NCBI GenBank assembly: GCA_029257745.1
Contig: JARIAS010000024.1
Location: 1-38,013 of the forward strand
From: Candidatus Cryptobacteroides sp.
GTDB taxonomy: Bacteria; Bacteroidota; Bacteroidia; Bacteroidales; UBA932
Reading direction: 5' to 3'
Length of the DNA stretch: 38,013 nucleotides
Position 1 is the stretch's first letter; every line of letters starts with the position of its first letter. Below, piece after piece: positions 19,009-25,678 of the stretch. The notes beneath the pieces were generated by a model. It saw nothing but the letters and a program-made list of their open reading frames with translations, was not told the DNA's origin and did no database searches. A program made the translations under genes and the position numbers.

Positions 19009-20874
19009 ATGGGAAAAATTATAGGAATTGACCTAGGTACAACAAATAGCTGCGTTGCAGTTATGGAGGGTAATCAACCTACTGTCATAATTAATAATGA
19101 AGGACAAAGAACTACTCCTTCAGTCGTAGCCTTTACAGATGGTGGTGAAAGAAAGATTGGTAGTCCTGCAAAGCGTCAAGCAATTACAAATCCTAAGAAT
19201 ACTGTCTTTTCTATAAAAAGATTTATGGGTGAGACATATAATCAGGTAGAAAAGGAAGTGTCAAGGGTGCCTTATAAGGTGGTACAGGGTGATAATAATA
19301 CTCCACGTGTAGATATAGATTCTCGTTTATATACTCCACAGGAAATATCAGCAATGGTATTGCAAAAGATGAAGAAAACAGCAGAGGAGTATCTTCGCCA
19401 GGAAGTAACAGAAGCTGTTATTACAGTACCTGCTTATTTTTCTGACTCTCAGCGTCAAGCTACTAAGGAAGCTGGTAAGATTGCAGGTCTAGAAGTGAAG
19501 AGAATTATCAATGAGCCTACTGCAGCTGCACTTGCCTATGGTCTTGATAAGAGAGATAAGGATATAAAGGTAGCAGTATACGACCTTGGTGGTGGTACTT
19601 TTGATATATCCATCATGGAGTTAGGTAATGGCGTTTTTGAAGTTAAATCAACAAATGGTGATACTCACTTAGGAGGTGATGACTTTGATCAAAAGATTAT
19701 AGATTACTTGGCTAATGAATTTGCTTCAGAACACGGCGGACTTGATCTTAAAAAAGATCCAATGGCTCTTCAAAGATTAAAAGAAGCTGCTGAGAAGGCT
19801 AAGATAGAATTGTCTAGTCAAAATAGTACAGAGATTAATCTTCCATATATTATGCCAGTTGATGGTATACCACAACACTTGGTGAGAACTCTAACTAGGG
19901 CTAAGTTTGAACAAATGTGTGATGACTTATTTGAAAGGAGTATAGAACCTTGCCGTAGAGCATTAGAGGATGCTAATCTTAAGGCTTCAGATATTGATGA
20001 GGTATTATTAGTAGGAGGTTCTACACGTATACCAAAGGTACAGGAAATTGTTAAGGAATTCTTTGGTAAAGAGCCTAATAAGAGCGTAAATCCTGATGAA
20101 GTAGTAGCTTTAGGTGCATCTATCCAAGGTGGCGTGCTTGCAGGTGATGTGAAGGACGTATTACTATTAGATGTAACACCTCTATCATTAGGTATTGAGA
20201 CATTAGGTGGTGTTATGACTAAGTTGATTGAGTCAAATACAACAATACCTGCTCGTAAGTCAGAAACATTCTCAACAGCAGCTGATAATCAACCTTCAGT
20301 AGAGATTAGAGTATTGCAAGGAGAACGTCCTATGGCTAAGGATAACAAACAAATTGGCGTATTCCATTTAGATGGTATTGCTCCTGCACCTAGAGGTGTA
20401 CCTCAAATCGAAGTAACATTTGATATTGATGCTAATGGTATACTTAATGTTAGTGCAAAAGATAAGGCGACAGGTAAAGAGCAGAATATTAGAATTGAGG
20501 CATCTTCAGGTCTTAATGAGGAGGAAATTAAGAAGATGAGAGATGAGGCAAAGGCAAATGAGGCAGCTGATAAGGCAGAACGTGAACGTGTAGACAAGAT
20601 TAATGCAGCTGATGCTTTGTGCTTCCAAACTGAGAAGAATCTTAAAGATAATGGTGATAAGATTCCTGCCGGAGATAAATCTGCAATTGAGTCAGCAGTT
20701 GCTAGCTTAAAAGAGGCAGTTAAATCTCAAAATATAGCAGATATTGAGACTTATACAAAACAATTGGAAGATGCTTGGCAAAAGGCTTCTGCTTCAATGT
20801 CACAGCAACAAGCTCAATCTCAGACTGCACAACAGCCACAGCAAGATAATTCTGATACACCTGATGAACAATAA
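19009..20874 (+). CDS. dnaK: Chaperone DnaK (Hsp70)
   Basis: DnaK is the ATP-dependent cytoplasmic chaperone that works with DnaJ and GrpE. The nucleotide-binding domain opens with [13 protein letters not shown] and contains [12 protein letters not shown] and [11 protein letters not shown]. The interdomain linker is [16 protein letters not shown], followed by the beta-sandwich substrate domain and the helical lid. The length of 621 residues is slightly short for the phylum. The tail is a Gln/Ser-rich stretch ending DNSDTPDEQ, without the EEV-type acidic end usual in bacterial DnaK. dnaJ and grpE are not adjacent. tpx follows after 4 nt, so the two are probably one transcript. Confidence 0.98.
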   Translation: MGKIIGIDLGTTNSCVAVMEGNQPTVIINNEGQRTTPSVVAFTDGGERKIGSPAKRQAITNPKNTVFSIKRFMGETYNQVEKEVSRVPYKVVQGDNNTPRVDIDSRLYTPQEISAMVLQKMKKTAEEYLRQEVTEAVITVPAYFSDSQRQATKEAGKIAGLEVKRIINEPTAAALAYGLDKRDKDIKVAVYDLGGGTFDISIMELGNGVFEVKSTNGDTHLGGDDFDQKIIDYLANEFASEHGGLDLKKDPMALQRLKEAAEKAKIELSSQNSTEINLPYIMPVDGIPQHLVRTLTRAKFEQMCDDLFERSIEPCRRALEDANLKASDIDEVLLVGGSTRIPKVQEIVKEFFGKEPNKSVNPDEVVALGASIQGGVLAGDVKDVLLLDVTPLSLGIETLGGVMTKLIESNTTIPARKSETFSTAADNQPSVEIRVLQGERPMAKDNKQIGVFHLDGIAPAPRGVPQIEVTFDIDANGILNVSAKDKATGKEQNIRIEASSGLNEEEIKKMRDEAKANEAADKAERERVDKINAADALCFQTEKNLKDNGDKIPAGDKSAIESAVASLKEAVKSQNIADIETYTKQLEDAWQKASASMSQQQAQSQTAQQPQQDNSDTPDEQ

Positions 20875-20878
20875 GATT

Positions 20879-21385
20879 ATGGCACAAGTTACTTTTAAAC
20901 AAAATATGACAGTACAGCTTTCAGGTGAAATGCCAAAGCTTAATGAGCAGGCTCCTGATTGCGTATTAGTGAAGAATGATTTAACTGAGTTTAGATTGTC
21001 AGAATTGAAGGGCTCAAAGATTATCTTAAACATATTTCCAAGTATCGATACAGGAGTATGTGCAAGTTCAGTAAGAAAGTTTAATCAAGAGGCTTCAAAA
21101 TTGGATGGTACTAAGGTTGTATGTATATCAAAAGACCTACCATTTGCACAAACACGTTTTTGTGGAGCTGAGGGTATAAAGGATGTTATTACAGTATCAG
21201 CTTTTAACTCTAAATCTTTTGAAGATTCTTATGGCTTACTTATGTTAGATGGAGTCTTGAAAGGACTTTTGGCAAGAGCCATTGTTGTAATAGATGAGGA
21301 TTTTAAGATTGTTTATACAGAATTAGTTCCTGAAATAACTCAAGAGCCTGATTATGAATCAGCTATTGCAGCAGTAAAGAAATAA
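20879..21385 (+). CDS. tpx: Thiol peroxidase (Tpx, 2-Cys peroxiredoxin)
   Basis: I choose the ATG at 20879 (MAQVTFKQN), 4 nt after the dnaK stop, because it gives the family's standard 168-residue length; the frame open further upstream lies inside dnaK. The peroxidatic cysteine is Cys61 in SIDTGVCASSVRKFN and the resolving cysteine is Cys95 in TRFCGAEG, the same numbers as in E. coli Tpx. The enzyme reduces lipid and alkyl hydroperoxides with electrons from thioredoxin. Co-transcription with dnaK would tie peroxide defence to protein-folding stress. A strong terminator follows at 21404-21442. Confidence 0.96.
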   Translation: MAQVTFKQNMTVQLSGEMPKLNEQAPDCVLVKNDLTEFRLSELKGSKIILNIFPSIDTGVCASSVRKFNQEASKLDGTKVVCISKDLPFAQTRFCGAEGIKDVITVSAFNSKSFEDSYGLLMLDGVLKGLLARAIVVIDEDFKIVYTELVPEITQEPDYESAIAAVKK

Positions 21386-21403
21386 TATTTAAGTGATTAT
21401 ATT

Positions 21404-21442
21404 AAAATGGGTAGGGGTAATATAAGAGCCCCTACCCATTTT
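21404..21442. terminator. Rho-independent terminator after dnaK-tpx
   Basis: A perfect 14-bp stem, AAAATGGGTAGGGG (21404-21417) with CCCCTACCCATTTT (21429-21442), has an 11-nt loop. A/T ends on both sides allow it to act in both directions between tpx and the convergent phosphatase gene. Confidence 0.9.
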
Positions 21443-21501
21443 ATATTATATGCTTTTATAACTGAAGCAGTTTCTAATTTAGATAATACTGTAAGTTATA
21501 T

Positions 21502-21957
21502 TTATTTTAATTCACTTTTAAGCTTGTTACATAAAGCTATACAAGCCTTAGAAATATCCTGGTAGCATTTTTCAAAATCTCCGCTATACCATGGGTCAGC
21601 TACATCATCGTTAGAACCGATAAAAGACAGCATTTTATATATCTTATCCTGATTTTCATTGTGTATAATGTTTTGAATAAGTCTAAGATTAGAATTATCC
21701 ATAACTATCACATAATCAGCACTAAGATATTCTTCTAAACTAAGTCTGTGGGCTTTGTGTTTTGAGAAGCCAATAGAGTGCTCTCTTAGTTTTAATTTTG
21801 CTGGAGGATATATATCATTCCCTATCTCTTCATATGAGACTGCAGCTGAGCTTATGCTTATATTGAGATTCTCTCTTTTTGCATAATCTTTCATAATATA
21901 TTCAGCCATAGGGGAGCGACATATGTTTCCATGGCATACAAAAATAATGGATGTCAT
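21502..21957 (-). CDS. Low-molecular-weight protein tyrosine phosphatase
   Basis: I choose the ATG at 21957 (MTSIIFVCHGN) because the family begins directly with the P-loop strand; the frame extends upstream only into the thioesterase gene. The 151-residue product has the C(X)5R loop CHGNICRS with nucleophile Cys8 and Arg14, and the general acid Asp121 in the DPWYSG motif. It removes phosphate from tyrosine residues; related enzymes also dephosphorylate arginine. The start lies 1 nt after the stop of the thioesterase gene, so translation is probably coupled. No tyrosine kinase gene is nearby. Confidence 0.93.
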   Translation of the reverse strand: MTSIIFVCHGNICRSPMAEYIMKDYAKRENLNISISSAAVSYEEIGNDIYPPAKLKLREHSIGFSKHKAHRLSLEEYLSADYVIVMDNSNLRLIQNIIHNENQDKIYKMLSFIGSNDDVADPWYSGDFEKCYQDISKACIALCNKLKSELK

Positions 21958-21958
21958 A

Positions 21959-22348
21959 CTATTTATTATCTGTTTTTTCTTGAAATTTAGCAATGTCTAT
22001 GATAAATCTCTCGTGCATTCCCTTGCCTATTAAACCTCTTTCATCATAGGCTTCTACTTCAAATACTAATTTTCGCCTATCAATTGCAACAAGCTTGCTT
22101 TCAGCCCAAACCTTCATTCCAAGAGGTGATGAAGCTAGATGTGATACATTTACAAGTGTGCCAACAGTACTCTGTCCATTATCTAGATAACTTTCAACGG
22201 ATAAGGCTGCAGTTTTCTCCATTAGAGCAATCATCATTGGGGTAGAAAAGACCTTTACCTTGCCACTTCCTACATTTGTAGCAATATTGGAATTGGATAC
22301 TATATCTTCTTCCTTACCTTTAATTCCTAGTTCTAACATATATTTCAT
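21959..22348 (-). CDS. FlK-like hot-dog thioesterase
   Basis: I choose the ATG at 22348 (MKYMLELG) because the frame upstream runs through a terminator and a tRNA gene. The 129-residue product matches the fluoroacetyl-CoA thioesterase (FlK) family: Thr36, Glu44, Gly63, His70 and Arg114 align with FlK Thr42, Glu50, Gly69, His76 and Arg120 at a constant offset of six. The core reads FSTPMMIALMEKTA and VNVSHLASSPLG. Hydrolysis of an acyl-CoA is expected. Most FlK-like proteins are housekeeping thioesterases of unknown substrate, so fluoroacetate resistance should not be assumed. The tyrosine phosphatase gene follows after 1 nt. Confidence 0.85.
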   Translation of the reverse strand: MKYMLELGIKGKEEDIVSNSNIATNVGSGKVKVFSTPMMIALMEKTAALSVESYLDNGQSTVGTLVNVSHLASSPLGMKVWAESKLVAIDRRKLVFEVEAYDERGLIGKGMHERFIIDIAKFQEKTDNK

Positions 22349-22372
22349 ATTTTGTATGTAAATATAAATAAA

Positions 22373-22402
22373 AAAAGCGAAAGAATTAATTCTTTCGCTT
22401 TT
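22373..22402 (-). terminator. Perfect 30-bp palindrome; terminator of rplS/tRNA-Arg
   Basis: AAAAGCGAAAGAATT is followed directly by its reverse complement. On the minus strand the hairpin is followed by a run of T residues (22371-22376 read in reverse). It lies 2 nt after the 3' end of tRNA-Arg and 24 nt before the thioesterase ATG, so it separates the two transcripts. Confidence 0.8.
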
Positions 22403-22404
22403 AG

Positions 22405-22478
22405 TGACTCCATCAGGATTCAAACCTGAAACCTTTTGATCCGTAGTCAAATGCTCTATTCAGTTGAGCTATGGAGCC
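22405..22478 (-). tRNA. tRNA-Arg (anticodon ACG)
   Basis: The 74-nt cloverleaf folds fully: acceptor GGCTCCA/TGGAGTC (one G-U), D stem GCTC/GAGC, anticodon stem TTTGA/TCAAA with loop CTACGGA, T stem TCAGG/CCTGA, discriminator A. The anticodon ACG would be edited to ICG by TadA and reads CGU/CGC/CGA. CCA is not encoded. The D loop is AACTGAATA and the T loop TTTGAAT, so position 19 is A and position 56 is U in place of the near-universal G19-C56, and 15-48 is A-U. It lies 9 nt after rplS and is probably processed from the rplS transcript. Confidence 0.95.
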
Positions 22479-22487
22479 TTATATTAG

Positions 22488-22853
22488 TTATTTACTAATT
22501 GTAACCTTCTTTTCTTTAATTCTAGCCTTCTTACCTGAAAGTTTTCTTAGGTAGAATATTCTAGCTCTACGTACTTTACCAACTTTATTAAGTTCGATAG
22601 AATCGATGAATGGTGACTGGAAAGGGAAAATTCTTTCAACACCTATGCCACTAGAAACTTTACGTACTGTAAATGTTCTTGTAGTTTCAGATGCACCTCT
22701 TATTTGTAGAACTACACCTCTGAAGTTTTGAAGTCTTTCCTTATCACCCTCTTTGATACGATAAGTAACTGTAATTGTGTCACCTGCTTTAAATTGAGGG
22801 AACTCTTTTTTTTCTTGTTGGAACGCTTGTTCCGCAATTTTAATTAAATCCAT
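22488..22853 (-). CDS. rplS: 50S ribosomal protein L19
   Basis: I choose the ATG at 22853 ([11 protein letters not shown]) over the in-frame ATG at 22862 (MRVMDL) because L19 proteins start close to this helix. The 121-residue product has the L19 core ([33 protein letters not shown], and [17 protein letters not shown]). L19 sits at the 30S-50S interface. A complete -33/-7 promoter lies upstream and tRNA-Arg follows within 9 nt, so the pair forms one unit ended by the palindromic terminator. The usual partners trmD and rimM are absent here, which is normal for Bacteroidales. Confidence 0.97.
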   Translation of the reverse strand: MDLIKIAEQAFQQEKKEFPQFKAGDTITVTYRIKEGDKERLQNFRGVVLQIRGASETTRTFTVRKVSSGIGVERIFPFQSPFIDSIELNKVGKVRRARIFYLRKLSGKKARIKEKKVTISK

Positions 22854-22923
22854 AACTCTCATTATTAATCGCAACTTTATGCTTCTACAATATAAGCAAA
22901 AGAGGTTGCATCGTTTGGGATTG

Positions 22924-22954
22924 CAAATGTATAAATAAAATTTAAAATAACAAA
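22924..22954 (-). promoter_or_regulatory. rplS promoter: -33 TTTG and -7 TACATTTG
   Basis: On the minus strand, TTTG (22954 to 22951) is followed after 19 nt by TACATTTG (22931 to 22924). The predicted start is near 22918, giving a leader of about 65 nt. Confidence 0.65.
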
Positions 22955-23036
22955 CAATTGTTCAAAGATATTTGCATTAAACTGCATAAAGAACAATAAA
23001 ATTAGTTGACTATTTTTTATTGATAGATAGAATGTG

Positions 23037-23044
23037 TAATTTTG
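23037..23044 (+). promoter_or_regulatory. -7 element (TAATTTTG) for the ATPase-sirtuin operon
   Basis: A perfect TAnnTTTG 21 nt before the ATG at 23066, giving a leader of about 15 nt. A TTG at 23020-23022 is too close (14 nt) to be a standard -33. Confidence 0.45.
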
Positions 23045-23065
23045 TTCAAATTAAATGAGTAGTAT

Positions 23066-24214
23066 ATGGACAGTGCATTTATTTATGATACCTATGTTAC
23101 CGGTAAGAACTTTATAGCTAGAAAATCTGATTTGGAAGATTTGCAGAATGCTATTTTACATAAGCGATGTGTTTCTATATATGCAGCAGCTAAGTCTGGT
23201 AAGAAGTCTTTGATAAAGAATTCTTTACAATGTCTTTATCTTAAAAATATTCAAATAAAATATGCAGAGTTATCACTTATATCGCTTAGGCAGCTAGATG
23301 AATTTCTTATTGTTCTGCTAGAAAAGGTAATAAGGGCATTTGCATCTACACCTTTAGAGTATAAGGAGATATTGAATAAATATCTATGTGATACATGCTT
23401 CTTTTTTGATGAAAAGAAACTATCAAATATTGATAGCTTTATTTCTATAAACGGTGAACTAAGTAGAGAGGATATATTATCTGCGTTATCATTAGCCTTC
23501 CGTATCAGTAAAAATGAGTCGAAGTGTTTTGTCCTTTTGTTAGAGGAGTTTCAGAATATAGACTTTATAGAGCAGGTTTATGAACTTTTGCATATGTTTA
23601 AGGATATTATTATGCAATATAATGAAGATGAGGCAAATAATTGCGTGATAATTTTTTCAGGCTCTAGTTATAATGCAATGAAGGATATATTTGAAAAGAG
23701 GCGTCTGTTTACCAATTTGGTATCGAATATAAAATTATCAAATATAGAGGAAAGCTATATCGTGGAGCATATTTCTCAGGGCTTCTTGAAAAGTGGTAAG
23801 GTGATGGAAAAAGAGTCAATACAGAAGCTTTGTACGGATCTTAACAATAATATTTATTATATTCAACATGCAATAGCTATATGTGATTATATGTCAAAGG
23901 GTTATATAGTAGATGCAACTGTCTTGTCTGCAATGCAACAACTTATATCTATACATGAGCCGAGGTTTAGGACTATTATGAATAGTCTTACTAATTTTCA
24001 GTTCAGTCTATTAAAGGCAATAATTGATGGGCATAGAAAATTTAGTGCAGTATCTATAATTAAGGATTATAATCTAAATTCATCTGCCAATGTTAAGAGG
24101 TTGAAAGATGCTCTTATGAAGAAAGAAATCATAAGTTTTAGCGATGACGACGAAGCCCGTTTTTTAGATCCCTTATTTGAATATTGGTTAAGAAAAATAT
24201 TTTTTAAGAAATGA
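23066..24214 (+). CDS. Archaeal-type (PF01637-like) ATPase with degenerate P-loop
   Basis: The 382-residue protein has the layout of bacterial PF01637-type/STAND-like ATPases: an N-terminal FIARKSDLEDLQ entry, a P-loop region, a Walker B strand FVLLLEEFQNI (155-165), and a C-terminal winged-helix region (about 320-380) ending in the family-like FLDPLFEYWLRKIFF. The P-loop is unusual: IYAAAKSGKKSL replaces the first glycine of GxxxxGK[ST] with Ala40 and places Lys47 where Ser/Thr is expected, though Ser48 follows. Walker B has Glu160-Glu161 in place of Asp-Glu. ATP binding may be weak or altered. Its stop overlaps the sirtuin ATG by 4 nt (ATGA). Function unknown. Confidence 0.75.
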   Translation: MDSAFIYDTYVTGKNFIARKSDLEDLQNAILHKRCVSIYAAAKSGKKSLIKNSLQCLYLKNIQIKYAELSLISLRQLDEFLIVLLEKVIRAFASTPLEYKEILNKYLCDTCFFFDEKKLSNIDSFISINGELSREDILSALSLAFRISKNESKCFVLLLEEFQNIDFIEQVYELLHMFKDIIMQYNEDEANNCVIIFSGSSYNAMKDIFEKRRLFTNLVSNIKLSNIEESYIVEHISQGFLKSGKVMEKESIQKLCTDLNNNIYYIQHAIAICDYMSKGYIVDATVLSAMQQLISIHEPRFRTIMNSLTNFQFSLLKAIIDGHRKFSAVSIIKDYNLNSSANVKRLKDALMKKEIISFSDDDEARFLDPLFEYWLRKIFFKK

Positions 24215-24918
24215 AAAAGAAACTTGTGGTATTAACTGGTGCAGGTATTAGTGCAGAAAGTGGAATAAGCACTTTTAGAGATGAGAATGGCTTATGGCAT
24301 AATCATAAGGTAGAGGAAGTCGCAAGTGCTGAGGCTTGGAAAAAAGACAAGGCCTTAGTATTGGACTTTTATAATCAGAGAAGGAGGGATTTAAAGGATA
24401 AAAAGCCTAATTATGCACACCTTCGTCTTGCAGAGTTAGAGAATAGATATGATTTAAATATAATTACACAAAATATAGATAATCTGCATGAGAGAGCAGG
24501 AAGCACAAGGGTGTTGCATCTTCATGGGGAACTGACAAAGGTTAGACCTGAATATGGGCAATATGAAGAAGATTTTTCAGAAGCAGAGGTTTTTGACATT
24601 GCATATGAAGATGTAAATATTGGGGATTTGGCCGCAAATGGTAGCCAACTAAGACCTCATATAGTATGGTTTTCTGAGGATGTCCCTAAAATCTCAAAGG
24701 CAATAGATCTTGTAGAGGAGGCAGATATAATACTGATAATTGGTACATCTATGCAAGTATATCCTGCTGCTGCCTTATATAGGTATGCGGCTTATTCTAC
24801 TAAGATTATGCTATTAGATCCTGCATCTATGCCTAGTCTGGATCATCGTATTATGCACATACGTAAAAAAGCGACTGAGGGCATAGATGAGATTATTAGC
24901 TTGATTGACTCTTATTAA
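24211..24918 (+). CDS. NAD-dependent protein deacylase (sirtuin, CobB-like)
   Basis: The 235-residue protein has the full Rossmann/NAD core: GAGISAESGISTFRD (10-24), QNIDNLHERAG (87-97), catalytic His105 in HGE, and a closing GTSMQVYPAA. Tyr54 and Arg57 (FYNQRR) match the pair that allows bacterial CobB and SIRT5 to remove succinyl and malonyl groups. The segment after HGE (110-155), where most sirtuins carry four zinc-binding cysteines, has none. From memory, other Bacteroidales sirtuins also lack them. Start and stop-overlap with the ATPase gene imply coupled translation. The last 23 bases overlap tcdA on the opposite strand. Confidence 0.92.
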   Translation: MKKKLVVLTGAGISAESGISTFRDENGLWHNHKVEEVASAEAWKKDKALVLDFYNQRRRDLKDKKPNYAHLRLAELENRYDLNIITQNIDNLHERAGSTRVLHLHGELTKVRPEYGQYEEDFSEAEVFDIAYEDVNIGDLAANGSQLRPHIVWFSEDVPKISKAIDLVEEADIILIIGTSMQVYPAAALYRYAAYSTKIMLLDPASMPSLDHRIMHIRKKATEGIDEIISLIDSY

Positions 24919-25678
24919 ATATATCCTGTATAATAAGACCAGCCAGACTAAAGCCAAATATGCCAGTGATATGGGCTAAGGAGCCGTTAGTGACAGCTTT
25001 TTTGATAGAAAGTTTGTCTTCTTCCTTATTCCTTTCGATAGTACCATAGTTCTCTTCTTCAGTATAGCCTATATTAGCTAGCACTTCATCACCATATACG
25101 CAAAGGAATTTGTGTTTTGGGAAAGTCTTGGCTCTGTTAAATTTTTTTCTTAGTGCAGCTGCTAATGGGCAGCCTCTTACTTCCCAGAATTCAGAGATAT
25201 TCACCCTCCTTGGATCAATTTTTAGTGCTGCCCCCATAGATGAAAACAGGCGTCCTTTCAATTTACTTGCATATAGGATAAGTGCTGCCTTATCTTTTAG
25301 ACTATCAACGGCATCTATTATATAATCATACTCTTCTAAATGAAAACTATCAAGATTTTCATCGCTAACTAGCTGTCTTATTGCCTGTATATTTGCATTA
25401 GGATTTATATCCAACAAACGTTTTTTTAGGGCATCTACCTTTATCTCTCCTATCGTAGAACTAGTTGCCATTAATTGCCTGTTTATATTAGATTCTGATA
25501 TGCGATCAAAGTCTACTATGTCAAGGTGGTATAGCCCTGCTCTTATTAGAGCTTCTGCACACCAGCTTCCTACTCCTCCTATGCCAAATAGGATTACTTT
25601 GGCATTTTCAAGATTAGTCATAGTTTTGTCTCCAAGGATACGTTGTGAACGAATGAATTTACTGGATTTATTGCTCAT
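24896..25678 (-). CDS. tcdA: tRNA threonylcarbamoyladenosine dehydratase
   Basis: TcdA uses ATP to cyclise t6A37 to ct6A in tRNAs that read ANN codons. The 260-residue protein is an E1/ThiF-type adenylating enzyme: RSQRILGD entry (10-17), nucleotide motif GIGGVGS (32-38), DFD (56-58) and NINRQ (64-68), then a C-terminal region ending in GIFGFSLAGLIIQD, as in E. coli TcdA. The ATG at 25678 overlaps the end of lnt by 11 nt, so the two are probably translated in series. Its 3' end overlaps the convergent sirtuin gene by 23 nt. Confidence 0.92.
   Translation of the reverse strand: MSNKSSKFIRSQRILGDKTMTNLENAKVILFGIGGVGSWCAEALIRAGLYHLDIVDFDRISESNINRQLMATSSTIGEIKVDALKKRLLDINPNANIQAIRQLVSDENLDSFHLEEYDYIIDAVDSLKDKAALILYASKLKGRLFSSMGAALKIDPRRVNISEFWEVRGCPLAAALRKKFNRAKTFPKHKFLCVYGDEVLANIGYTEEENYGTIERNKEEDKLSIKKAVTNGSLAHITGIFGFSLAGLIIQDIFNKSQSS

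Noticed and set aside
20744..20878. 45-codon upstream extension of tpx
   Set aside because: It runs inside dnaK, and the shorter model gives the exact Tpx length and cysteine numbering.
21959..22348. Calling the thioesterase a fluoroacetate-resistance enzyme
   Set aside because: The catalytic residues match, but the same set is shared by many FlK-like proteins of unknown substrate.
22349..22450. Upstream extension of the thioesterase frame
   Set aside because: It crosses a terminator palindrome and the tRNA-Arg gene.
23066..24918. Reading the ATPase/sirtuin pair as an established anti-phage system
   Set aside because: The sirtuin has the features of a housekeeping CobB-type deacylase and the neighbours are core genes; kept only as a hypothesis to test.
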